64,000 nt of DNA, taken from NCBI RefSeq assembly GCF_020085105.1, contig NC_058053.1, forward strand, positions 17,196,388 through 17,260,387. The letters run 5' to 3'. Both the position numbers and the translations under genes were made by a program. The stretch comes from Siniperca chuatsi. Lineage: Eukaryota > Chordata > Actinopteri > Centrarchiformes > Sinipercidae. Every line of letters starts with the position of its first letter. Position 1 is the stretch's first letter. Under the pieces are notes generated by a model that saw nothing but the letters and a program-made list of their open reading frames with translations, did no database searches and was not told the DNA's origin. Shown in pieces: positions 44,988-57,000 of the stretch.

Positions 44988-47893
44988 CCTATGCCTGACA
45001 CACACGCCTCCCTCGCTCAATGCTCAAAAGAAAACTCCGGCAGTCTGGTGAACTTCCCTGAGTGACAGGATCTTCTCGGGCTGTGGACTGACAGTTTGAC
45101 GGGCAGATTAAGTCGTGAGATTCATTACAAGTCTGTAGCTATGGGACCTTTGTAGCTATGTTAGATAGCATCTTATCCAGGTGCTCATTTTCCATATTTA
45201 TTATACCGTTTCTGAGTCGATGGAGCCTGGAGTGGGACGAGGCGACGGGATCCTCCATGCGCTTTGGAGACCGAGGTTTGCTCTTTTAAACTTTTCTTTT
45301 ATGGTTTCTTTTCTTTCTTCTTTTACTGGCCTACGTCTTAAATTCTTCTCAAGCTGTTTGATTGACAAGTTTGCTATTTTACGTGCAACTGCATTGCTGC
45401 AGCCGTTTTTACGCATCCCCTACACCAAACAGGATCGATTGAATTAACAGTTGGTTAAACCGCTGCTGGTGGAGATCACACATTTATATAAGTCACAAAA
45501 AGTACAATGTAATGCTTCATAACATCATTAAGCCAACAAAATAGCATCGTCATCTTCCCTTATAATACTTTTCTGTATTAATCCTGCATTCCCTATAACG
45601 TGTTCTTTCTCACTAATGGACTAATAACTAATATTTTATGTACACCATCCGAAAAGTTACATCTCCACTGTGGTGCATTTCGTCAGCTGTTTTGCTTGAA
45701 ATGGTCACATGGTTTCAGCACCGGTGCAGGCTCCTCAGTTTAGATCATAGATACTGGGGTGACTAATTTCTACGGAAGAACTGGGCTGTAAAATGCACCA
45801 TGTGCCCAGAAAAGACGTGCGCGGGATTTCAGTGCCAGTAATTGCATTCTAACTCAGCTTAAAGAATAAATTTATAAACCGATTACTGACTGAGGAGGAA
45901 TGTTTCAATATTGGCCCCTGAACCGGGCTTTACATCTGGCAGCACCCATGGTTACAGCCTCTAATCTTAAAAGAGAAACAGAGAGATTGACAGGACAATG
46001 AATGGGCTTTATTCCATGTTTCATTGAAATTTCTTTACCATGTAAAAAATTACCATGTAAAACTCAAACTATATCTCTGAGCCCAGAGGCCTGTCAGAAA
46101 TTGTTGAAATATTACTGATTGTTCAATAAATTTGAGAAAAATGGGACTTAAAGAGAGCCCCAAGGGGAAGTGCACAAGTGAAAGCTAAGCTGCACACAGG
46201 TTAGGCCCGCCCATTTAAGTAAGACATCCGAGGCCACAGGTAGCTCAGGTATTACTTGCGGTTTAGCCTTCAGGACTTCAAAAGACACTCCTCATGACTA
46301 TTCTGAACTGTCAAAACATGTCCATAAAACCAAACTCAGCCTGGGGAAGGGCCCTGTTCTTGCTGCTTACACAGTGACCCCCAAGGCTGGATGTTGGGCA
46401 ACCTTTGTTGACCTCTGTAGGGTGGCGGGTTTTCTCCCAAACTGAAACAGAGGCAGGATTTTGAAAAACTGGTGGAAATGCCTCTCTCTGCCGGCCTTTC
46501 CTGCGGGAAGCAGCAGAACTGTGATCTAAACTTGGAAAGTGACGAAAGGACATGAACAGGAACTCCAGACATTTCCCAGATATGTTGCCCAGTGGGCTTC
46601 ATTGTTCTGTTGACACCATTCATTTTTGGAAATGGGTCACTGTGGGCTTCACTTAATAACTTACACCTAGGAAATCTTTCAAATAGAATATCTTCATCTC
46701 ATGTTGGGTGGATTACCGTATAGTTTCCTTCCAATATTCAAATCCAGTTTAGTTTTTTAACACAGATTTCCCACACTGTTCTGTTTTGATTGAATCCCAT
46801 AATCCAACTAGTCCTTTGCTTACCTTAATCATTCTACAGACAATGACGAGACATGTGTTGCCTAATAACAGCTACTCACCTGTCTACCAATTTGTATTGA
46901 TACAATTGGTCTTACATCGTCTCAGCAACATGTAGCTGAGTCACTGCAGCTTTTACAGCGATCAGACTCTCTGTAGTTACAGCTCAGAGTATCAGGTGAT
47001 ACCATGCCGCATAATTAAATCTGCAACATGTCAGTGCAGCACGGATAGCCTCATAAAGATCCCTGTGGCAAGAGTGACAAACAGTTGTTTGGTGATGCTC
47101 TCCAAAGTTTATGTCTTCAGTCTCAGATGCCTTAAATAACTGGGCTGATTGCAGATGATGTGGCCCTCAGTGAAACTGCAAATGATAGCTTTGGTATATA
47201 GTTAAATTTTCTTTCATTTCGCTCTGCCTTTCGCCTTCTGCACAGATGTGTGTCGCAGCAGAGTGTGATCCTGTGTTGGCTGGTTCACCTCAGTGATGAT
47301 GTAGTGCTAGTGGAAATTGAGGATAAGCAGAAACGCACAGGCTTCCTGTCACACGGGCTGAGTCCTGGCTTCTCCGTTTGTTTTTTGGTGGTAAATAATT
47401 GGCACTTTATTTGGGAATTTTTATTCTAGCCTTAATTTCATCCTAACCTTAGTGGCAGGTTTATTTGTACTTATGATCTAAAGCATTTTCCTTGGTACAT
47501 ATCAATATAGTACAAAATAACATCCATGCTCCCCTCACTCCTCCTCTCAGAGGTTTCTGTCAGAGCACCACACTGTGGTGGCTACAAGTCTTACAACTAT
47601 TTAGTGAATTATAGACCTGGAAATAGAAGCAGGACTTCACATAAAATGTGTTTCCCTGGTCTCCAGTGCCTTCTGTTTAGGAGTTCAGTGAGTGCTCTCA
47701 TGTTTGAGATATATATAGGTGCGGTGAAAATGTTATGACCAAACTGGAGACAGAATTTATGGGTTTGGCCTCTGAATGGTTGTAGGTCAATTTTACAAAG
47801 AGCAATGTGTTTAATTTTCATATGGCATCATATTTGTCATATCACCTTGCTCCTTAGGATGTGTGTGTGAAAGTGGACAGACTGGGGTCAGTC

Positions 47894-48010
47894 ATGGAGC
47901 CTGAGCTGAACTGCAGCTCCCAGTGTGATTCCCCACTCTGCTTCATCCACTCAGGAGTCAACAGGCAGGAGGGCCTCGACATTCTGCAGAGACTATGCAG
48001 TCTCAGCACG
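47894..48010 (+). CDS. gpr156: gpr156 coding exon 1 (N-terminus)
   Basis: MEPELNCSSQCDSPLCF matches the family start. Acceptor CCTTAG ends at 47858. An in-frame ATG at 47861 would add 11 residues; 47894 is preferred because it aligns with the known N-terminus. Donor GTAATC. Confidence 0.9.
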
Positions 48011-51000
48011 GTAATCACACACACACACACAATGCACATAGACACAAATGCTCAAAATATGCTAATCCAACAATAGCAGGTTCAGAAATATAATACACAT
48101 ATCTTAAGTATGCAAATGCAATTGATACACACATACATGGTGCATGCCTGTATATATATATATATAGACACACAAATGGCAATTCCACATAGTGCTGACA
48201 TATGTCCAGGCTCATACATGCAGCCACGTTGGCAGACGTAGCTTAATGAAATCCAGCATGGCTGACCAGCAGACTATTTTTGGCCCTCCAAGAGGCTAAA
48301 GGGTAAAAAGATATCCTATAGTCTACTTATAGGTATTTCAGTTGAATATGTAGTCTATCATTTTGACAGCGCTTGTAACAAACCAGTCACAATTATGACA
48401 CAAGACTGATTAACGACACAAGGCTGAATTACAGACAGTATTTTGAAATTACTTTTAAAGTAATTGTTTGCAGTTTTTGTCAACACATCCACTGCCATTG
48501 ATAAACTTTGGCACAAATTTGGCTTAAAATTTGGTGGATTTCTGTCTTACCTCACCAAAAACATCCACACAAAAAAACAAAACATACTAGAAACATGTTA
48601 TTTACAACTGGAGAAGTCAGTTCAATAGTAGAGATCTGCACTGGTAATGCTGATGGACTAGTGAAGCTATGTTTAGCATCGTCTCTGTCACTGGTGCCTT
48701 TCAGAGAGTGAGTGAGAGTGAGTGGAGCCCAGCAACATGAGGCGGGCATAAGAAAATCTAATGTGACTTTCCAAATAGAAACTAAAGTAGTAGAGAGACT
48801 GTGTCAGGGAACACAAACACTCTCCAACAGACTCCTTTCCTCTCCATGCTACACCCTATAGAAGCACGGTGAGTTATCTCTTTGATTTATGATATTAATT
48901 TATGCATGCATCGGTCTTAAAGTTCAGATATCATCTTCACCAAAGGGGAAGGGAATAGTGAGCGACACTGTGTTTGCTTTGTTGCGGTAATGGATTATGT
49001 GACAAGATTGTATTTTAATGTACTGTTTTATTTTATTTTAATGTCCTAACAATATCTTTTTATTATTGTCTGTTGAATTCAGTGGACATGAAAACTGTTC
49101 AGCTAAAATGAAATATCCTTTGATGAAATGTAACACCATTTGTTACTATTTGTGGACATGGACAGTTCACCAGGCACAACTGTTTCTAAATCTAATAGTG
49201 TAGTGGAAAGAAAAAAAGTACCAGGACTGGAGCCAACTAATTCCATAAAATCCCACCTGCTTTTCTTTCTGGATGTGTTCCCAGATATGGCTACTGCTGG
49301 TAGTGTGCTGTCTGAGGAGCAGCTTCTTTGCCCCATCTGTCTGGATTTGTTAAACCAACCAGTCTCCACTCCTTGTGGGCACAACTTCTGCAGGGACTGC
49401 ATACAAGGATACTGGCAGTGCGCTAATCTGTCGCAGTGCCCCATGTGCAAGCAGAAGTTCTACAGGAGGCCTGAGCTCAAAGTTAACACCTTCATATCTG
49501 AGGTGGCTTCTCAGTTCAAGAGGTCATTGGAAAAGAAAGATGAAAATGAAGTCAGTTCTGTGGACCAATGTTCAGGCCATAAAGGAGAAGTCTCATGTGA
49601 TGTGTGTGTTGGAAAAAGAGTCAAGGCTTTTAAATCATGCCTGGACTGTTTGGCCTCCTTCTGTGAGACTCACCTGGAGCCCCATCATGTTCTAGGCACC
49701 TTCAAAAAACACCACCTAATGAACCCCATGATGAACATGCGAGACAGAGTATGTAAGAAGCACGAGAAACTCCTGGACCTGTTCTGTAACACTGACCAGA
49801 CGTATGTGTGCCAGATCTGCATTAAGAAAGACCACAAAGCTCATCACACTGTACCTATAGAGGATGAGAGCAGAGACAGGAGAGCTCAAATTGGAAGGAT
49901 AAATGCAGAAGTGGAAGAAATGATCCACGGTCGACTGCAGAAAATCAGTGAAATCAATCAATCCGTTCAGCTCAGCAGAGGAAACACAGAAAGAGAGATC
50001 GATGAGAGTTTGCAAGTCTTCAACAAACTGCTCCACTTTGTCCAGAGAGGCAAAGCTGAGCTGGTGGAGGTGATTGGTGCAAAGCAGAGGCAAGTTGAAA
50101 GCAGGGCCAGCGGACTCATTATGGAGCTGGAGCAGGAGATCGATGAGCTGAGGCAGAGAAACGCTGAGCTGGAGCAGCTCTCACACACGGAAGATGATTT
50201 CTACCTTCTCCAAAGCTTTCCAGCTTTCTCCATACTGCCAGCCACCAAAGACTGGTCTGACACCTACGCAGAGAGTGCTGTATATGTGGGCACGGTGAGG
50301 AGAGCAGTCAGGAGAGTAGCATGTCAGCTGGAGGAGACAGTAAAGGCTGAGGTGAAGAGGTTATGTGAGACCGAATGTCAGAGGGCTCAGCAGTGGGCTG
50401 TGGATGTGACTATGGACCCCGATACAGCTCATCCCAAACTGGTGCTGTCTGAAAACAAGAAACAGGTCTATCATGGTGAGGCAGCGCTGAGCCTCCCAGA
50501 CAACCCAGAGAGATTTTATCCTGGTGTCAGCGTTTTGGGAAAGGAGGGTTTCTCCTCGGGTAGGTTCTACTATGAGGTCCAGGTGAAAGGGAAGACAGAG
50601 TGGGATATTGGAGTTGGGCTTGAATCCGTCAACAGAAAAGGAGAAAATATACTAAACCCTGAAAGTGGTTACTGGACCCTGGGGATGAGAAAGGATAAAA
50701 ACTACTGGGCCCTCAGCAACACTCCTATCTGTGTGCCGCTGGTCGAGAAGCCCCAGAGAGTCGGGGTGTATGTGGATCTGGAGTGGGGGCAGGTTTCTTT
50801 TTACAACATGGACTCTGCTTCTCATATCTACTCATTCACTGGATACTCATTCAATGAAAGACTTTTTCCCTACTTTAACCCCCGGCGTAATCATGGCGGG
50901 GTCAACTCTGCTCCTATTATCATCTCGCCTGTCAATGTCTAAAATCTGACAAAATTTCATCTCTTCCTGCTTCTTGTATTATTCAATCATTTTTTATCAT

Positions 51001-54000
51001 AATTTTCAGATTAAAGTTAGCAATAGTTAGCGTGATGTTTGTGGCTCTGTTTTCCTTAATAAAGTTTGTATACTCATCTGAATCCTGTGTACTCCTTTTT
51101 GTTGCTTTTACATCTATTATTGACAAAACCGAGAGTTTAGAACACATAAAAACAATAATCAAGTAGTGCACATGTATATGAGCTGATTTTAAGGGGTTTG
51201 CATGTGCATGTGTGTGTGCAGATAGCATTGGAGCTCCCACAGCAGCCTCTCTCCCCAGTGTTAAGTGCTGTGGTGTGGATGCTGCTCTCCTGTGGCATCC
51301 TGCTGGCTTTCTGCTTCCTCCTCTTCACCCTGCGCTTCAAAAACAACAGGTAGACTACAAAGTGAAACACATATAACCATCAAAGAGATATTTACAGGAA
51401 TTAATTGATAAACTGTGTGTATGTTTGCGCATGTTGTATTATCAGGATAGTGAAGATGTCCAGTCCCAACCTGAATGTCCTGACTCTCTTTGGAAGTGTC
51501 CTCACCTACAGCAGCGGATTCCTCTTTGCCGTTGATGAACGAACACACTCACAAGGTGGAGCATCTACAGCTGTGCTACAAGTAAGCCCCACAGTCTCCC
51601 TCAATCCACCATTATATTGTTGGATAAATCATTGTAGGATGATTATGCCACGCTCTCGCCTACAGGCTCGGATGTGGACTCTTTGTGTTGGCAGTACCCT
51701 GGTGTTTGGCCCAATTTTGGGGAAGACGTGGAGACTATACAGAGTGTTCACCCAGCGAGTGCCTGACAAGAGAGTGGTAGGCATGCTCCACCGGCCTCCT
51801 GGTGGTTGTGTCTGTTTCTTTCTCTTCTCGTGTGTTTATTTTTGTAATCCAGTCGCTCCAGGATGCATTAATTACATTCTAAATGGGTTTTTCAGAGGCT
51901 AGTTTTATGTGTTTGTACAATGAACAGTCTTAAAATGCAGCTGGTATTTTACACACACACATGTTTTGAGATGGATAAGATTTGAATAAAAACAGCAGAA
52001 GATGATGCATGACATGCACTGACCAGATCTCTTTTTGCTGATTTTCATAGCTTCCTTAGTCAACAGTATTACGTACAGTTCCTAAATGAAATGTTCTTAT
52101 CTTCTACTTATTACATCCAACTAAGATGTCACATTTTATTCCTGCTTGTTTGTGTGTCTGTTTATTTAATACTTAGCATTATATGTAATAAAAAAAGTCA
52201 TTAGCTTTTGGTGTGGATTCAGAAAATTTTGAAAACATTTCATAGCATTGAATGATTCATTTTGAACATTTTTGTTATATCCTCACTAACTACTGGTGTC
52301 ATTTAAATACATAAATTCTGGCACATGTATTTCGAGTATTTTGATGCAAAGCTGGATCCACATACATAATGAATTTGTTTTCTATGAATTTTGAGGATTT
52401 ACAAATTTAGAGGATTGTTAAACCTTGGTACATGGTCTCTGAGGGCTTTATTCTTTTCTTCTTCTTTCTTTTATGTATCACTTCTAAAAGAGACTTACAG
52501 TATTCCCTAACTGGTATCTGGCTAGTGTAAGACAGAGTCATGGATGAAAATGCTATAAAATGACTAAATTTGTCTTGCAACTGTATGACATTGCTGTGAT
52601 TTGTGACTTTACTTTCTGTCTCAGATCATCCGAGACATCCAGCTGATGGGCATGGTTGCTATGTTGATCCTGGTGGACATGCTGGTTCTCACCGTCTGGA
52701 ACCTCACCGACCCCATCAAGTGTTCACGATCTGTCGGAGCTGTTGTCAAGGTAGAATTTAATGGTGATTTTGTGGGGCTGAAAAGCAAGTTATAAAACAA
52801 GTTGAGATTTTGTTTTGAATGATTACAGAACAGTGTGAGGACTATGGCACACAGTACTTAATGGTGCAATGCGTAAGATATGGCCAGAATTTTAGTTTAA
52901 AACATAAAAAAAAATGTACTAACATTATCAACAGAATCTGAAGAAGTAACAGTTCCAACGTTAAGTCAAAGACGTCTATGTATTGTCATAGATATCTACT
53001 GAAGTTAGCATGCTAACGAGCTAGCCCTGGCCCATCCTGTCTGGTAATAAAATAAAAATAAACCCTTAATTCTTAGTTAGATATTAGAAAAAATTCTGGC
53101 TCGCCGCTGCCTCTCTGATGCTCCTCTCGGCTTGACGCCCCTCCTGTCCCTGCCTGGACCCACTGTGTCTTCATCATCCCCGGAGTCAGAGTCCTGCCGG
53201 TACTGTATTCTCTGTCGTCAAACTGGCAGCGATAGTTAGCAGCTACAGTTAGGAGCAGTTAGCGGTTACTCTGGTGATATGCTGTCTCCTGTTTGTTTGG
53301 AATATGAATTCGACAGGTGGCCAAAATCTTGCAATTCTTACACGTTGCACCTTTAATTGCTTAAAGGTGCAATGTGCAGGTTGATTTGTATGAAATTGCA
53401 AGAAAGTTTGATTTTGTGATCGCAAAGTCACAAACTCTCTCATCTCATCCTCCTACCTTAATGTAATTAAATATTGACATGACACATTTATTTAGGTTTC
53501 AACTCACTGATACTATATGTTTTTGCTGATCTAGGTGACAGAGAGAGACATTTCCTACTCTTTGTCTCAGATGGACACGTGTTCCTCTGTATACTCAGAT
53601 CTGTGGGTTATCATTATTGCTGTTCAGAAGGTAAGTAATCTCTGTTCTGCTGAATTGCAATGATGAAATAAATGACTGCTTTGAGTTCCTTCATTGTTAT
53701 GGTGATATTATTTATCAATTTACATTTTATTTCATGTGTTCTCTTTATGCAAAAGTACTTTGTTTCAGAGTAGAGATAACAGTCTTGAGAGGCAGCCTCT
53801 GTAGTGAAAGAGAGGTTTCTTCATATTACATGACTTATACTGGGTGTATATTATTACAAGGACTTCAGATAATTCAATATGTGTGAGGTGAACTGTTGCA
53901 TGCCCAAGATCAAAAACAATATGTAGGCTCATATCTCTTGCATTAAATGACCAGGTAAGAAGTACTCAGATCCTGTACTTAAGTAAAACTACAAATTACA

Positions 54001-57000
54001 CAATGTGAAAGTACTCCAGTACAAGTAAAAGTCTTGCATTTAATATCCTACTGAAGTAAATGTACAGAAGTATTATCAGCTAAATGTACTTAAAGTATCA
54101 AAAGCAAAAGTACTCTGTTTTTGCCCCTGTGAGTGATATATTATTATATATGACATTATTATATTGTTAATACTGATGCAACAATGTGTAAGCAGCATTT
54201 TACTGTTGTAGTTGGTCGAGGTGGGGCTCAAACAGTTATTTGAATTAAACCATCTGAAAAGTTTAGAGGGCCAATCTTTCTTTGTTGGAACTGCTAACAA
54301 CTCATAGACATCTCAAGTCAAAAAGGTCGGGAGCCACTGGTTTAGTCTTTAATATTAATATGAATTAATAATTAATTTTAATTAATTAATTTTATAAGCT
54401 TATCAATTTTTAAAAAAAATGAAAAGTCTTAATCTGAAAACTAGTAGCTATAGCTGTCAAACAAATGTGGTGGAGTAAAAAGTACAATATTTGCCTCTGA
54501 AATGTAGAAATAGAAATAAAAGTAGCATAAAATGAAAATACTCAAGAAAGGTACAAGTACCTCAAATTTGTACTTTACTACAATACTTAAGTAAATTTAC
54601 TTAGTTACTTTCCACTACTGGAAATGACAGTGGTTGAATACAATACAAGAATGCATTTTTGGACCAGTGTAACTGTTTGAGGTCCTACAACCGAATAACT
54701 TTTATTTTGTGGTATTGCTTACAGAGGACTATTACTTAATTCATAGTCTAAAGACAAAAGATATCTTTAGTAGTTACTAGAGACAGAACAGAACTCAACA
54801 TTTTAACAAAAAGATGGATTTCCTTTGCCCGTTATCTTTACTTTGTCCCTGCATTTCTCCTTAGGGTTGTCTTCTCCTCTATGGGACTTATCTAGCCGGG
54901 CTGACCAGCAATGTCAGCCACCCTCCTGTCAACCAGTCTCCCACCATCATTACAGCCGTCACTTTGGTCGCCCTCTTTTCGGCTGTGGCCGTCCCCATGT
55001 CCATCTTCCTGCAGGCCTGGCCCAACCTGGTCTACAGCACTGTGGCTGGAGCCATTTTCATCTGCACACTGGTTACCAACTGCATGCTGTTTGTGCCTCA
55101 GGTAAGAAAAAACAGCTCAAGTTTCACATACAAGATGCATGAAAAAAAGTTTCTAGTTCAAGATTTGGAGAAAGTGCAGGATTTCTTCTTGACATTTCCT
55201 TGTTTCTGGTGATGGCACTTGCACGTTTGTAGAATCTCTGAAGCAGAAACCACTAGGGAGGGGGTTTTATTTCTTAGGCAGAACTGTCATCTAATCATAG
55301 GATACTATGTCTGGAAACCAGCATTAAAAACAGACAGTCAGACAGGCAGAAACTGTACAGACGTATGATGGACAGACACATGAATGAGAGATGCTTGTAT
55401 GACTTTCTCTTTTTGTTTTGACAAAAGTAGTAAATTCTGTGAGTTACTGTGTTGCCCACACCTCCGTTTTCCATATGCGTGTCAGTTTGCCATGTCTGTC
55501 AGTGGAGTGTGACTCACCACAGAAGGTGTTTATGAGTCAAAACTACGAAGGCTGTTGCAAACAGGTTTATGACTCTCTAAGTGTCTGGCAGGGGGTTTAT
55601 GTTACAATAAAGGAATGCATCTTCAGTGGAAAGGAAGGAAATATCTGAACAGTGAGCAACATGCTCAAACACACCTGGTCAAAAGGTTCCATGTCAGATG
55701 GTAACATTTACTACTAGTCTGTGTGATGTATCTGTAGATGAACGTTAGCATATGTTTTTTAACTCCCTCTAAATATCACAATCACCATCATGCAGCTGAC
55801 CCAGTGGCGGCAGTTTGAAGAGGATCAGAAGAACCCGAGTCAGATGGCCAAGTATTTCAGCAGCCCCAGTAAGAGCCAGCCCTCAGCGTACAGCCAGGAT
55901 GAGATCTACTACCTGCTGGGGGAGAACAACTCCATGAAAAAACTCCTCAATGAGGTACTGCATTGTTGTTTTTAAAGTTTTTCCTAAATCTACCATGCAA
56001 TAAGAAAATCCTGTAGAATATTCAATAGAATTAATATGGGCCTATCTTATGGACCTAGGTCTTATTTTGATCTAGGTTACACTTCTACTAATTATTATTT
56101 CTGGTGTTTTCTGCACATATAAAGCAAAGCTGGAAATAACAGAGCTTTTGTTTTCCAACTTTCAGCTTTCTGAAACACAAATTTTCAGAAAATACAAAAC
56201 ATAACTTTTACAGTTTTATGATTTTTGTTGTGCTGTTTGTTTGTATGTTGGAGGAACACAATGGAAAGAAGCCTTTTAGGCTTTATTGTGTTTTAATCCT
56301 CCGCGATTGTAACAACTGCAGAATTATTCTGTATTTTTAATCATCAGATAAATTCAATAAACTTCTCCAAACTTCAGCTAGATAATTAATTTAGATGTGA
56401 TTCCAAGTGAGGCCAACAGTGGTCTCAAACCAGCAATAATCCCTCAAAAACATGTTGCCTGACAGATTTTACTTTCACTCTTTTCTCTCTTTATTAAGGG
56501 TGTCTCTGTTAACTGGGACATGCACTTAACCATGAAATTGCAATAGCATACATTGGAAATTGGCTGAGAAAATGAGTCAAAAAATAACTCTAAATGACAC
56601 CAGCTGTTATATGTTAACACTTTCCCCCCAGAGCTTGACTGTGCTGTTTGTGTCGATTTAAAACATCCAAAGGTAGGAGACGTGCGCAAACGTGATTTCT
56701 CTGATGCTATTTTTCTCTATGTGTCAGAGTGTTTAAGCTGCTGTTTTTTGTTACAATTTTCAGAAGAATGCTGTGATTGACAGTCTGCAGGAGCAGGTGA
56801 ACAACGCCAAGGATAAACTCCTGCGACTCATGTCAGCCAGCCGGCCCCCCGAGGACCAGGACATGGACTCCTCCAACACTGTCCTCAACTCTTCCTCCAC
56901 TCAGACCACAGAGCTTCAGTCTGACGGCCCCTCTTCTTCTTCTCTACCTCAGAGAGACACTAAATCCAGACTCTCACCGCCACATCTGTCCCCTCACCTC

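Larger units (their letters stand above)
40460..47850. other. Spacer between lrrc58 and gpr156
   Basis: No convincing protein-coding exon seen in about 7 kb. Long frames at 41.7, 43.3 and 44.5-45.1 kb lack family signatures, and several are made of microsatellite. The part around 45.0-45.4 kb (GC-richer, beside a CG/CA tract) is the best candidate for the gpr156 promoter and noncoding first exon, by inference only. Confidence 0.5.

Noticed and set aside
44532-45065. 177-codon frame
   Set aside because: Includes the CG/CA tract translated as Arg-Ala/His-Thr repeats; no family signature.
49140-49286. 49-codon N-terminal extension of the TRIM frame
   Set aside because: The extension has no TRIM similarity and a good acceptor (CCCAG at 49284) lies just before the standard MATAG start.
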